A DNA stretch of 64,000 nucleotides. It comes from Polytrichum commune. Taxonomy: Eukaryota > Streptophyta > Polytrichopsida > Polytrichales > Polytrichaceae. The stretch is from NCBI GenBank assembly GCA_950295325.1, contig OX485805.1, forward strand, positions 57,374,758 through 57,438,757, written 5' to 3'. Below, piece by piece: positions 1-12,072 of this stretch (its first letter is position 1; the number at the start of each line of letters is the position of its first letter). Position numbers and translations under genes: made by a program. The notes below the pieces were generated by a model that was not told the DNA's origin, ran no database searches, and saw nothing but the letters and a program-made list of their open reading frames with translations.

Positions 1-2941
1 GGCAAAGGGGTGAGAACCTTCTAAAGAGTGGCAAGGTCCCACAAGGCAAAAGCACCTCCTAAACAACCATTTCAACCCAGGTAACTACCCCAAAGGTTGT
101 ACTAACATAATGCTTAGTCTATAAACTAAGCAACAAGATTCATTAGCCATAAACTAACTAATCAAGACGTGGCATGGTGTTGACACATTGAACACCAAGA
201 AAAACCCCGATGGAGCTTTGAAGACAAGAAGAATGATTTTGAATCATTAATAATTTCATTTTTTACATATGTTTTATAAAAAAAAGAAAAACCCTTCTTG
301 TAATAGCTTTATTCTTCCAATGAGATTCTCCAATTTGAAAAGTAAGTTGAAATTGAGGTGCAAATATAATCAAGTATGTGAAGGAATCCATCAAATAATT
401 TTATGCAATATCGAGTATTTTAAGGCTTTGGCCATCATTTTTGCACATGATTGTATGTATTTTATTTCTCAAAGGATGTTGTACATAAGTTACTTTTGGG
501 GCAATCACACCCCCTTACGTTTTGTAACCATGTGCGATAATGGGGTATTTAATGGGGTATATTTATGCAGCTCTCAATATTTTTTCCCTCCTTATTTGTA
601 GATTAAAAACTACTTTGACATATTTTTACCACCCTATATTTATTTTTAATTATTTAGAGAGGCTAATTTTGGCACATTTGTTTCATTTTTATAAATCATA
701 CAAGTACCAATTGGTGGACGTAATACTATAGCATTGCGAAACCGACTATGTGAGCAACAAACATTCCATACCATTCAAATTTTCATTCATTTTGTTTTCA
801 ATTAGTAATATCAATCACAAATCATTTAAATTACTATTCAAAACACAACCAATAGCTCTTGGATAATAATTATAACAAAATATACAAGCTGAATTTAAAA
901 AAAAAACATGTAAAACACGGCTAGAATAATACAAGAAATACAATCAGTTGTGACAAGACATGAAAATCTTCACAACTACCTACTCCAAAAAAACAATGTT
1001 GCATTTAAATACAAAAAACTAAATAAAATGAAATTATAAACATTTACTTTAATTGTGCTCACAAACACATTTAACTATAGTCTCATTCAAACCTTGTAAC
1101 ATACATTTACAATGTGAAGGGTTAGGATAACTCCCTAGGTGCACTCTTATGTCAACTACGGATTCTCCATCCTCCTTCTTAGTTCCAATGCACTTTGGAG
1201 ATGCTCCTTCAATAATGAGTGTAGTATACACCTTGATCTTCTTCATTCCCATGCCAAATTGTAACCCTTAATTCAAACCTTGCAAGACTATACCCAAAAC
1301 CCCCAAAATAACTCGTAATCATGAAACTAACAAAGGAGGGACGAATCATGAAAGTTAAATCCTAAACCAAATACACGCAGAAAACATTGCAAAGGAAGTG
1401 GCCACTCTGCATCATCAATCTGTACGGAAAAAAACCCTAGAAAATGCTCAGAAAAAAACGTGAGCTTGACAATTGAGGATTGAGGATGTGACAAAACTAA
1501 AACCGATTGCAAGAAACACTTGAGGGTGACAGTGGAGGCTACCAGGTTTTAAGCCTCCAACAGGTCCCACATGTTCAATGCCGTTGCAAAACCAATGATT
1601 GTTAAGGAGCACCAACACAATCCTTCCCCCAAAAAAAATCCCACTGCATTTCCTCCATACTAATGCGTTTGATTCAAATTTGGACAGAAACTACATATTT
1701 CTTCATCCAAGTAGTCAAACCCATAATTATTCTACTGATCCTACAACACACTTTTAGGGGGGATCCTATGTCTATGACCTTATTTTTTTTTCTACTGAAT
1801 ACTAAAATGAAGAAATTATCCACCACCATGTTTTACATATAATCATGTAGGAGACGTATTTCCAACGCTATGGTAGATCTAATGGAATTATAAAATTTAC
1901 CCTAAATGAACTAAACTGACCTTTTTTTTTTATCTCATGTTGTTTTCTAAAATTCTGATAGTGACCTCCCCGAGGCACAATCCCACATATTTGAGGGAAT
2001 GTTAAATCAATCACACATTGCTTAAAACAACTGCAGTCAATATGTAAGGTGTTGACTAGGCTTTGACTTGTCAGATGTTAAAGAGTTACTCTCTCTTACC
2101 CACAATAACTGCAATAACCTTACCGGCTCCTTACCTCCTAATGCTTCCTCTACTGGTTAAGCTTTTGATTTAATGTACCATAGTTAGACTGCTACATTAT
2201 AATGGTCATGGAACTGGTAAACCCATCCTTATTGTAACTAACTAGTATCTATCTCTAGAAGATCAACATTCATGATCCCTACACCAACTCACTACCAGTG
2301 TAATTCTACTCTCAATACTAATGGGTACTTCCTTATACACTACAACTACCGGCTAGTTCACTCTCTCTTTCTAGTACACTCATTTTTGGTGGTTGACATC
2401 ATTTTGTATACCTAGTAGTCCCTCTTGGCCTATTAAGTCTTCTACTTACCCATAACTCATGGGAATGCCTAACTAGCTATTCCCACTTTGAGTACATGTA
2501 GTCCCTTTCCCACTGTTGCTACTACCGTCTTATTTCGAGATATCAGTTTTCCATGGACCACCTATTAGCTAGCAATCCCACCTCTGCAATTATCTCAATA
2601 GCAAATTGTATAGGATTTGGTGCACTGCCTACCATTTAACATATAAAAATACTACTCTCTACCTCCAATCGTATTCCAACCCCATATACTTCTGGACACA
2701 ACACCTCGTTAGCAATATTGACCTTACAACTAGCTTAAGATCCTTGATATGGCTAACATCATACAAATTATTAGAAGACCACCAACTACCAGATTGTCCT
2801 CAAGTCAAGATACACATACTCGCAGTATGGGTTTCCAACAACATCCTTTGTAAATCTCTTCTCTCATGGCTTCCTTGTCCATGACACTCTTAAACCTTAA
2901 AGTGCCCACAAGACTAGAAAATAGTTGATTGACACTTAAGG
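1..2941. other. Gene-poor AT-rich intergenic DNA
   Basis: No gene is supported. Short open frames on both strands lack recognisable domains. A 67-codon minus-strand frame at 1049-1252 has balanced composition but no family I recognise. The stretch may contain decayed repeats that I cannot classify. Confidence 0.6.
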
Positions 2942-2953
2942 TAGAAAATCTGA

Positions 2954-3165
2954 TGGGGGGATACCATGTCCGGTATCTTCAAGGCACTAGTGGCTAGCTA
3001 GGAACTAGTATAGTGTGTCACTATAGTGCCCATCCTCGAAAGGGGAGAGTAGTATTGCCCCAATGTCCCCTTGTCCGGTGGGCATCGGGTCATTGACATT
3101 ACGAACGGACACTTTATTCACTCCGGCCCCTTGCTAAAAAGGGACCGGAGTTTCTATCATTATCA
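2954..3165 (+). mobile_element. SINE-like retroposon, copy 1
   Basis: A 212-bp insert is flanked by a perfect 12-bp direct repeat, TAGAAAATCTGA, at 2942-2953 and 3166-3177, the hallmark of target-primed retroposition. The right end carries a GC-rich hairpin (CTCCGGCCCC paired with GGGACCGGAG near 3121-3150) and then a short T/A/C-rich tail. A related insert lies on the opposite strand at 22629-22832 with the same hairpin and a (TTC)n tail. I see no convincing pol III A or B box, so the class is inferred from the duplication, the tail and the size. Confidence 0.65.
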
Positions 3166-3193
3166 TAGAAAATCTGAAAACGGTGAATAACCA

Positions 3194-3400
3194 CTACTTC
3201 ACCATTTATGGTATTTAGTATCACGTTACAATAACTTCTTACTCTTGACTTCAATTTTTACACATGAAAGTTTAAGAAGTTGCTTGAACATTATAGAACA
3301 TAATTGACTTTGCTTGGTATAATTTTACATTCGCAACAAATAATGATAGCATTGTGTAACTTTGAATAGTAATTGACACTAAATACCACAAATGGTGCAG
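3194..3400. mobile_element. MITE of the CTACACC family, copy A
   Basis: Terminal inverted repeats of about 30 bp run from CTACTTCACCATTTATGG on the left to the complement of GACACTAAATACCACAAATG on the right. There is no coding capacity. Relatives lie at 4814-4998, 50478-50700 and 53963-54293. The flanks show no clear TA duplication here, so the ends are approximate. Confidence 0.55.
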
Positions 3401-4813
3401 TGCACTAAGTAGGGGTAGAACAATTATTGTTTGAACCCAAAAATGCTAATTATAAAAGTGGTGGTCCAAAAAGGATGCAGTGATAGGTGGGATGCAATGA
3501 TTGGCCGGATAGCTGATGTTTCACACCACTTGCGATCACTTTGGGGTGCCATTAAGTTAATGGTTTGGTGTGTATTCGTATGCAAAGTAGGATAATTTGA
3601 TGCTCATACTAGGGAGACTCTAGTGTACAAATAGAGGGATTGACTTGCATCTTTGAAAAAACATAACTAATTATTTAGAAAGAATAAATTGACGAAACAA
3701 CTTGCATTCCTTGTCGTTTCCTCTACTCCATCTCTGAAAAGTATTGATAAACTTCAAGCCACTCTTTCTGGCCAAATTAGCTCATTTTTGCCGTATTCCG
3801 TATATCTACGTTACATGTACTCTTTTCATCATAAAGGGAATGCTATAGGATTTAAGTTAGTTGCCATTGGGTTTGTTGAACTTCTATCATTATTGTTTCT
3901 TACACTGCCACAGAGTGGTTCCCTTTTGATATGGTCAAGTACATGATCACATGAAAGTAAAACGTACAAAATAACGCGGTTTAAACTATGTTGGACGTTA
4001 TACTGTTTGTAGCATTTCTTGCTATGGTCCTTGCATGTGAATCACACCTGCTTTGAAATTTTCCACAGCACGAAAGCATATTGAAATTGTAGACTCGAAT
4101 TTAGATTTTTTTTCTTCCAAACTAACACATTGCCAATATATTAGATTTCATAGGTAAATGCTTCTACATTCATGACATCATGAAGCAACTAGATGATGGT
4201 CTTATTCCAAAGAAGGAGGTTGTGATTTAAAGACTATGATAAAGCATAGCTGCTTGTTGAAAATTTTCCAGTGTACAACACAAGTGTTTCCCATAAACAT
4301 GGAGTCCTGGATTGAAAGGAGAATTATGCTTTCCCGATACATGGTCCCACAGAATGCAACCAAGAATCTTAGTAATGTTGACAACATGCATCATTCTGCA
4401 CAAGAATTTACATATTATAATCGTATCGACGGGACCTTGAATATACATCTACAACACTTTTGTAGAAGCACTCAATGTTGATGAACATAGTGAATTTGTT
4501 GGAAAAACCATTCACCGGTTGGGAGGTTGGTCATGAGCTCAATAGAGCAGGGTTGAGATTTGCACCTGTCACAAACCCCAAATGTCCAATATCACAATCC
4601 CAAATGTATACATGATGCACATTTGACGGGTGTGATGGGCATGTGATGTGTATACGATGGGTGCAAATATCAACACAACAATAGAGAATCAAAGATAGTA
4701 TGGTATACCCAAAAATGCTTTTCAAATCATCATTTAAAAGACCTTGCACACTCCCCCCCAAAAAGAATGATCTCTTTTCGGAAAAGGATCATAAACCGTG
4801 TGCTTAGGGAGTA
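3401..4813. other. Intergenic, nothing recognised
   Basis: AT-rich sequence with short overlapping open frames on both strands and no domain or splice structure that I can support. Confidence 0.5.
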
Positions 4814-4998
4814 CTACACCGTGTCACTTACTATTCGGAGTTACTTATTTCTATAAATTTTATTGTTTATTTATACATTCTGAAAGTAAAAGATGTTAAT
4901 GTTATAAAATATGCAAACAATCAATTTGACCTTTGTTTATGAAAAATGAGATGTCCACTAAATATAGTAAGTGATTGTAAGTACCATAAACGGTGTAG
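4814..4998. mobile_element. MITE of the CTACACC family, copy B
   Basis: A 185-bp insert starts CTACACCGT and ends with the complement, ACGGTGTAG. It is flanked on both sides by TA (4812-4813 and 4999-5000). A TA target duplication with short inverted ends fits Tc1/mariner-type (Stowaway-like) MITEs, but the terminal sequence is not the classic Stowaway CTCCCTCC. Confidence 0.6.
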
Positions 4999-5211
4999 TA
5001 GCCCCAAGCTCAAGACCCACAATGTGGTGTTGAATAACAATTTCCCAAAACCGGTAATTTCTAAACCAAACCGTCCATGGAAAGGTTAAAGAAAAAACAA
5101 CCCGTCCCAAAACCAGTTTGAAAATGAAAATACCTGTCCCTCAAGAGGTATAAATAAATCTCTTACTATGTTGGTAAAAAAAATAAAAATAAAAAACAAA
5201 AAAACCGAAAG

Positions 5212-5280
5212 ATGTTGACATGTGATTGGTTGCACTTGGAAACAATAGGATCTTGACAAATTATGCCGTCAATGCCCGTC
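5212..5280 (-). repeat. Fragment of a fold-back arm repeat
   Basis: This stretch matches the inner half of the arm repeat seen at 52739-52945 and 12073-12277, including a GATGTTGACATG-like core followed by GGATCTTGAC-type sequence. It is a solitary truncated arm. Confidence 0.45.
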
Positions 5281-6878
5281 AGTTATCTGTCTTTTGTTGT
5301 TGATTCTCATCTTTCCAGTACACCCCATTCTAATTTCCTCTGCCACCATCATTTCTTTTTTATTTCTTGTCCTTCAATCTCCTATTTCTTTCCCCACACT
5401 CTATCCTCAAGGTGTTTCCATATCACCCGTCATCGCCCGTCCGTCACCACCCGCATTCCCTCCACAAGAGGGGTTTTTCTAAACAAAACCTAATCAAAAG
5501 TCATCTACGTACTAGTTTGAAGTTAGAGACTTTAGATGCTTTGATGCACATTTCATGTGCAAATATTCCAGTTGAAAACATCAATTGGAATGCAGTGATG
5601 CTTGTTTGGAGAAACATGAAGGATAGGAGAATTCATCCACTCCTTTGAAGGGTAAGTAGCTATTTAATTTTAAATTTTTGAACATGTTTATATATACTAA
5701 TTCTTATTCAATTGCTAAGTTTACCTTCAATTATATTCTTTGACATTATGTTTAAAAAGGTTCTAAATTTTGTGGTTGATGAGTTAATGTATGCATGTGA
5801 ATCAAGCACTTCAAGATTGATATTTTGATTGGGAATTAGTGGTTTGATTGCATAATGCTTATATTCACATGTCATATATGACATAATGTAACTGATATAT
5901 GTATCATTTATTCGTTTTGGAAAAAATTATCAAAAAAATTATTATTTTTAGAACCCGTCCAAAGTGAATTTGAGACGTCCAAAAACCGGTTCATTTTCTA
6001 AGAACCCGTCCACTGGAAATGTTTTTTTTTTATGAACATGTCCCTGGACATGTTAGGGACCTTGTGAAAAATCACCACACTGTTCTTGGTCATTTAGGGG
6101 TTGAAGGTGGGACCAGGTCGAAGTCCCTACCAGCTTTGGTCGCACCGTATTCTCCGCATCGTCGTATCGTGGTCGGAAAGCGTATTATACGATACATGGC
6201 CATTATCTACACGATACGATACGATGTGCATCATACGGTCCCCTCTTCCGTGTATATATGGTCCGTCGACTCCCCCTCCAGGCTCCCATGGCCGCCGCAC
6301 TCCTGTCTTTGTTCCTTCGCAAAACTACCCGCCGCCATCGCCATCGTCATCCTTCACAATCACAGCAGAATGAGCTTTCCAACAAGCCATCTCTCTTGAG
6401 ATTTGGCGTCCTGTACTGCAGGACCGGCCAGTTCTTGGCATGAGCGCTTTGGATTCATCGGCAGCTAATTAAGTTGGCGTGAGGGAGTCCGGAGTTGGCA
6501 AGCCATGGTACGACGGTCCGATTCTTAGTCGCAAAGTAGCGCAAATGTGATTGGAAAAACTTGCACTGTAGAAATTAGTTTTGTTGCTTCCTCCGCATCC
6601 GTGTACTCTTAGCTTCGGCGAGGGTGTTTCTGGTGCCGGCGTGTTGCACCGCATGTTATTACCTCGAGGATGAGCGTCGGTGCACTCGGTGCAGGTCACC
6701 TCCTTTATTAGAAATTCAGTTGATTTGAGAGAGCAATACTCTTAGTATTTCTCATTTTGCCTGGCTATGACCAGGAATCTCGCATATAGGAAGTTCATTT
6801 CTCCCTTTTGTTTCATATTTGAAACAAACATGACAACGTGTTTGGAGTAGGCTACTATTTCTGAGGCTTGTGACAAAT
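5281..6878. other. Intergenic, GC-richer 3' half upstream of SAUR gene
   Basis: AT-rich DNA gives way at about 6100 to a GC-richer stretch. It has a short open frame from an ATG at 6288 (within 6258-6443) whose Arg/His-rich, Ala/Leu-led start could pass for an organelle presequence. There is no downstream continuation, and I do not call a gene. This region includes the upstream DNA of the SAUR-like gene. Confidence 0.4.
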
Positions 6879-6884
6879 TGTCTC
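6879..6884 (+). promoter_or_regulatory. TGTCTC auxin-response-element motif
   Basis: An exact TGTCTC hexamer lies 210 bp upstream of the SAUR-like start codon. This is the classical ARF-binding element and is common in promoters of auxin-induced SAUR genes. One hexamer can occur by chance, so function is inferred from context only. Confidence 0.35.
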
Positions 6885-7040
6885 GTCTTGAAGTGGCTGT
6901 AGCTTGGCTTGGTTAGGGACTACTTGATCGGATTTTGTAGTCCTAGTTAGGTTGCGAGGAGCAAGAGACACTAGCTGGAACGCTCTTGCGTTGCATTTTG
7001 CATGATAAGAGCAGTGGTACTGAGGCGAAGTAGTGCACTT

Positions 7041-7046
7041 TATAAG
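7041..7046 (+). promoter_or_regulatory. TATA-like element of SAUR gene
   Basis: TATAAG sits 48-53 bp before the ATG at 7094. If used, it would place transcription start near 7070 and give a very short leader. The prediction is based on motif and position only. Confidence 0.35.
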
Positions 7047-7093
7047 TGTCTGATAGACTTCATCGAGGTTTGCAAATAGCATTAGCATCAAGA

Positions 7094-7546
7094 ATGGCTG
7101 CATCAAAGAATCTCAATGGCTTGGTGAAGAAAGTCCTGCACTTCTCAGTACTGCACAATTCAAAATCCGGCTCGCTGCGGCATAGGTCTAGTAGTGTTTC
7201 CTCCATTTCATGTGATGAACCTTCCTTAGGAAGCTCAGGGCGCTCGTGGGAGAGCCTTGCGGATCACGTTGACTACAACGGCGAGCCTGGCGAATGCTCA
7301 AGCGCTCCGGCTGACGTTCCGGCGGGCTGTCTGGCAGTGTACGTGGGGAAGGAGAGGAGACGATTTGTCATCCACACATCATACCTCAACAACAACGTCT
7401 TCCGGGAATTATTAGCGAAGTCTGAAGAAGAATTTGGATTCAAATGCGAGGGAGGTTTGCGCATCGCGTGCAGTCCTGATGTTTTTGAGCACTTGCTCTG
7501 GTGGTTGGAAGGGGCGCATGCAGGAGCTCGTAGCCCGGTTGATTAA
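7094..7546 (+). CDS. SAUR-like auxin-responsive protein
   Basis: An intronless gene for a 150-residue protein. Residues 1-70 are variable and Ser-rich with a basic start. The SAUR domain spans about 74-138: DVPAGCLAVYVG, then RRRFVIHTSYLNNNVFRELL, EEEFGF and the closing CSPDVFEHLLWWL. These are the conserved blocks of the plant SAUR family. Known family members in angiosperms bind and inhibit PP2C.D phosphatases, raising plasma-membrane H+-ATPase activity and cell expansion; that role here is inferred. The ATG at 7094 is chosen because the frame upstream has no ATG, only a GTG at 7046. The length is at the long end for SAURs because of the N-terminal extension. No related gene lies beside it, although SAURs often occur in clusters. 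A TGTCTC motif and a TATA-like box lie upstream. Confidence 0.9.
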   Translation: MAASKNLNGLVKKVLHFSVLHNSKSGSLRHRSSSVSSISCDEPSLGSSGRSWESLADHVDYNGEPGECSSAPADVPAGCLAVYVGKERRRFVIHTSYLNNNVFRELLAKSEEEFGFKCEGGLRIACSPDVFEHLLWWLEGAHAGARSPVD

Positions 7547-8960
7547 TTAATCTCTCCAGGTAGTGTTGCTGAGGTACTACCACTTCAGCAATTTGCACTC
7601 TCTCTATTTACATAAGGATGTAATTTATTTCGACATGTCTCACAGCTGCTGGAAGCAATGAAGGAATTCTTGCGAGCGACGCGAGGAGGCAACAGAATAT
7701 TGAGAGGATGATGCTGCAGATATGTTGCTAGTAGCGATTCGCTTCTCTTTTTTTTTCGTCATGTGATGCTTATATCTCTTCACGGGCGTTTCGAGGACAC
7801 AACTACGTTAAGGAATGTCCTTCGACTCTCAAACAAGAAGCATGCACTTCCTGGAATGGCACAGATCCATGCTGTAAGCACCTCAAGTATAGAATTTTTC
7901 CAGTCCGTTCACTAAGATATTACAGGTGCTTTCCGTGGTTGTATTACTTGCGAGTTTAACAGTTTCTTTGGAAACATTGAACTTGTTCTAGAACTTAGCC
8001 TGCCATATCCAGAGTTTCATGTGACCTGCTGAGGATGCAGGTAGTAGTTCTCCACATCATGAGGAGATAGAATGATAGAAGTCTAGATAGTATCCCGACA
8101 GTATAGAATAGAGCGCAGCAGATTCAGTAAAAATTTCCAAGTCCGACGTAGTGAACTTGGAGTGAGGCTAGCTAGGAGACCTAGCATACACCAGCTGATT
8201 CCAGTCGGTGTGAATCTTTAGACTAATTAATATGAGATTCTCAACACCTGGATAGACTGATTTTCAGAGGCTTAAACTAGTGATGTATAATACTTCCTGG
8301 AATGATGAACGTACACTCCTCCTCAAATTCCTGGCAAGTCTGCAGGTAAATCTAGTGGTTCGGATGTTCAATTAAGTGATTCTATCTACTCCCAACAGGC
8401 ACGCTCCTGGTAGGTACGTACTCAGGCCTCAAGGTTAATTACCCATACAGAACGCTTGCTTTGTTTCGTATTGTTTTGTTGGCTTTTCAGATTGTTCCAG
8501 TTTGAGATGCATGACAGCAGGCTAGACATGATGAAATTGGTGCATTTCAGAACCTTGGCTACGAACTCGGATATTCAAGCAACGAATCTTTCCTCGTTCG
8601 ACATGACATTGAGAAATTACATGGTAACTTCAAATCTCATGCACATAAATTTCCACACGAGATTTACCTGGAGAAATACTGATCGCAATGCAGAATCCAA
8701 ACACATCCCTGACTGTGCATCAGCGTGCATGCAAAGTCCCCACCTGTGTAAGTCACGCTTTGTAAAGGAGAGACACATTACGATAGATGGAATTGCATCT
8801 GAAGAGTTTCTAAGAATCCAGAAACCCGATTCCCCATGTCAAACAAACTAACAATTTTGTGAGGAAGTCGAAACCATGACCATTATTACCAGTACATACA
8901 GTTGTGGATGAGTTCATAATAAAGTCGGCGAGCTCTATCCAGTGATCGGGGAGATTGTTT
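7547..8960. other. Downstream of SAUR gene, no gene recognised
   Basis: Includes the presumed 3' UTR of the SAUR-like gene. A 131-codon plus-strand frame at 8456-8851 shows no recognisable domain and is Met/His-rich. I do not support it as a gene. Confidence 0.45.
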
Positions 8961-9158
8961 GGGCATGATCGGTTGAGATCCTCGTGTTTGCAAGTCCAAC
9001 CGGTTACATGTTGACATCCTCCGGTTTTCCTTTACTAAATTGAAGTATATTCTATAAATTCCTCTAAAATTATCGGTAATTCTCCTGAAGTCTCGCATTT
9101 CAACCCGTTATTTCTCAAACTCAACCGCTTCATCTGTAACCAACTGCCCGTTCTCCCC
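8961..9158 (+). repeat. Fold-back arm repeat, solo copy
   Basis: About 200 bp matching the right arm of the element at 53593-53795. It starts GGGCATGATCGG and ends with CCGTTCTCCCC. Its terminal end points right, towards the inverted copy at 12073-12277. Confidence 0.6.
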
Positions 9159-9338
9159 GATCATAGGCTCTATTTCTACGACGAGCTAACAGTTTGTGTT
9201 TTAAGAGGATCAAATTGACTGCATTGACTGTACCTTGCATACTTGTGTGCCATAGCCATTGACCACTTTCCTTTCCGGTCAGTCCCTAGTAAAAAGTCTA
9301 CATTGTCCACAAAGGACCCTTTATTAGTCACCCACTAT

Positions 9339-9930
9339 GTTTGCTGTAGTTTGAAGCGCCCAATTCCTTCAGTGACCCAAATTCCGACACCTATTTTGTT
9401 CTACAAAGAGGGTGACAATAACTGGTACTACGTGCAATCCTTTGCAAAGAGGAAGATGTCTCTTTACCCATGCAAATTATCTTGGGTTAAAAAGTAGGTC
9501 ACAAATATCTTTTTCTTTTTAATTCATAGTGAGTATACGATGGTTGTGTTTTGTTACTGTGGTAATAAATATTGAAGATATTGTGGGACGTCAATTAATT
9601 AGCCAGGGGGCAAGCTAATTGCACATATCAATGTACGTACTTCAATATGAAAATTAATTGTGTTAATATTAGTATGACTAAAAATGCAGCTCATTGGTTG
9701 AAGGAGACAAAATGTGAAAGATCAACACTATCCAATTTGGGGAAGAGGGGGGGGGGGGATGGGGGAGTTTTGTGATTAGGAAGAATCATAATGAGGTTTG
9801 TGACTTTAAACATTCATGCATAAATTAGATATATGCTATGATTCATGCCATCTCAATGTTGTGGTCATGACATAGTTGTCTTTTTGTCACCCGGGTGCAA
9901 GCACGGTAAAGTGGATAACTCCTAATCCCT
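9339..9930 (+). repeat. Direct repeat, copy 1
   Basis: Blocks of this segment recur in the same order and orientation at 10915-11275: CACCCACTAT, then AATTCC-TTAGTGA-like text, a G-rich run, GAGGTTTGTGACTTT and GATTCATG-CATCT. It looks like an old tandem or segmental duplication. It includes a G12 run near 9748. Confidence 0.5.
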
Positions 9931-10042
9931 GCCTAGTGTTAAGTGAACGGGATTCAAAAATATACACTAACTTAAATTTTGTGAAGAAAAAAATCATAGA
10001 CATTTAGAAAAAAAAACATATTGATCTACAAAGCCAAGCAAT

Positions 10043-10445
10043 CACGGGGAGGTCACTCCATTGTCAAGTTGAAAACCACGTGCGAAATCTACTTTTTCTA
10101 AGTTGCATCAACAAAATGGGTCAAAATTTTATCAAAAAACATTTATGAGTACATATACATGGTATCTAGTACATAGTAAAAATTGATAACCAAATTTGAT
10201 AATTTGTTTTTTCTAGAAAACATGCCGTTTCTAACTAGAATGACGCGGAATTGAACTAAAAACATTACTAGGAAAAATGGAGATGACTAAAAATTTCAAA
10301 AAAATATACAAAAGATATTATCAATGGATATGTATATATAGAAAAAATATCATAATTTTAAAAATTACCTATGGCATATAATATAGGGGTAGCAAACTTT
10401 GTTCGCACGTGGTTTTCAACTTGACAATGGAGTGACCTCGCCGTG
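10043..10445. mobile_element. Long-TIR MITE with 8-bp target duplication
   Basis: A 403-bp non-coding insert with 44-bp terminal inverted repeats (10043-10086 and 10402-10445) that differ at one position. It begins CACGGGGAGGTCACTCC. It is flanked by a perfect 8-bp duplication, CAAGCAAT (10035-10042 and 10446-10453). The duplication length fits the hAT superfamily, although hAT TIRs are usually shorter. Each TIR contains a CACGTG G-box. The interior is AT-rich and recurs at 27262-27560. Confidence 0.85.
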
Positions 10446-10914
10446 CAAGCAATTCATGACGACAAGAAAATTCCGAGAAAAGTCTACATATTTTAAAAAA
10501 TGATGCAAGTGGTGTGCAAATAGGTGATTTTGAACAAGTAAATGTCTAATGTTTTCTATAAATACGATATAATTACATTAGATTGATGGTTTTCTATAAA
10601 GTTTTGTGACAAAGCCCTCAAGTAGATAATAGGGAATATGGAAGAAAAAAAAATCCAACTTCAAAATCGTTAAGGTCATGAGATTTATGCCAAAACCAGA
10701 CTCATCCATTTGCTTTTGAGCATCATTACTAACGATAACTTTTGAAGAGCTCAACTTGATATTCTAAATTTGAGTATTTAACATAATAATTGAGGTTATC
10801 ATGGAAATAATACCAATTTAAATAATATATTTCTATTATTTTTATGCCTTTGACCAAAAAGAATATGGTTTTAGTATACCATAGCATTTTTCGGTTCAGT
10901 TTACCATGTTTGCA

Positions 10915-11275
10915 CCCACCCACTATATTTGTTGTAGGTAGAAGTGTCCAATTCCATTAGTGATCCCAATTTCAACACCTACTTCTCCCTCAAAGTGCGC
11001 AACGATGTACTTCAACATGAACTCTACTAGTATTATTCTAAGGATTAAAAGCATAGCTCGTTGTTTGAAGTAGACAAAATGTCAACAATCAACATTGTTC
11101 ATTAATTTCTTAAATTAATCTTTTTTTCAGGGGGAGGGGATGCTATATGATTAGAAAGGGTCAAATGAGGTTTGTGACTTTGAAAAAAAATCCCTCTAGA
11201 AATTAGACATGCTTTGATTCATGTCATCTTAATGTCGTTGTGCACATAGCGTGATTGTTGATAAAAATAAAAATA
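10915..11275 (+). repeat. Direct repeat, copy 2
   Basis: Second copy of the 9339-9930 segment, shorter and diverged. The MITE at 10043-10445 lies in the spacer between the two copies. Confidence 0.5.
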
Positions 11276-12072
11276 TTGGATTCTTTGCTTGGGTTAGGTA
11301 AGCCATTAAACTGCTCAAAGTATTTGCGATAGGTGCTTTTACCTTAAGGCCAACTAATCACAAAAGTTTAGCATTATCTTGAAAATTAACATTCCTCGTT
11401 ATCCATTTTAGTAGATAAATAGCCCCCCATAAAATACTACGTTCTCACAAGTGTATACTTATTCTTAGATAGAGTGGCCCCACCCTCATACTACTTGGAT
11501 GTAAAGGCCGACTGCCTCCCTTTAAACATGGAATCCTAGTAAACTAATGGCATGCAGGAAGTCAAGGAAGACTCATGACATTTTGGACAAAATATGCAGT
11601 ACAATTTACAAACACATGGTATACAAGTCTACTCTAAGGTTATATTTCATATTTAACATGATAAGTTCTACAGATAAAGTTCGTCCGTGTTGTACCTAGT
11701 CCCAATTCTTTCAATGGAGGGCCAAGTTGATCTCAAATCAACATGTTGAGATTTCAAGAGCATGTCCAACACCTATGAGATCATATGGCAACTACACTAA
11801 ACATATTATGTAGTGTGGCCCACACTATTCATCATTGAGGTCCACATTGATTGTCTTACAGTCATTGGGTGGTAACTAGAGAGTGTGTCACATGTCTGGG
11901 GTGGCAATTCTCTCCTTTCAGAATAATTGTTTCTGAATCACTTATAATATTTCTAATGAATTGATGATTTGTTATTCCATGTTGAGGAACAACACGATGG
12001 GACAAAGTGTATTGAGAGGAATCCATTAACACAATTTCTAAAACAAGGGTCACTATCTTGGGTAGAATGGAT
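11276..12072. other. Intergenic, nothing recognised
   Basis: AT-rich sequence with no supported gene or repeat beyond short low-complexity tracts. Confidence 0.45.

Noticed and set aside
5040..6060. Possible transposon bounded by AACCCGTCC motifs
   Set aside because: The repeated motifs are in the same orientation and short; no inverted ends or target duplication could be confirmed.
7046..7093. Upstream extension of the SAUR frame by 16 codons
   Set aside because: It begins at GTG, overlaps the TATA-like box and lacks an ATG; the ATG at 7094 matches usual SAUR starts.
8456..8851. 131-codon plus-strand frame downstream of the SAUR gene
   Set aside because: No domain, no conserved motif and no supporting splice or promoter signal; length is plausible by chance.
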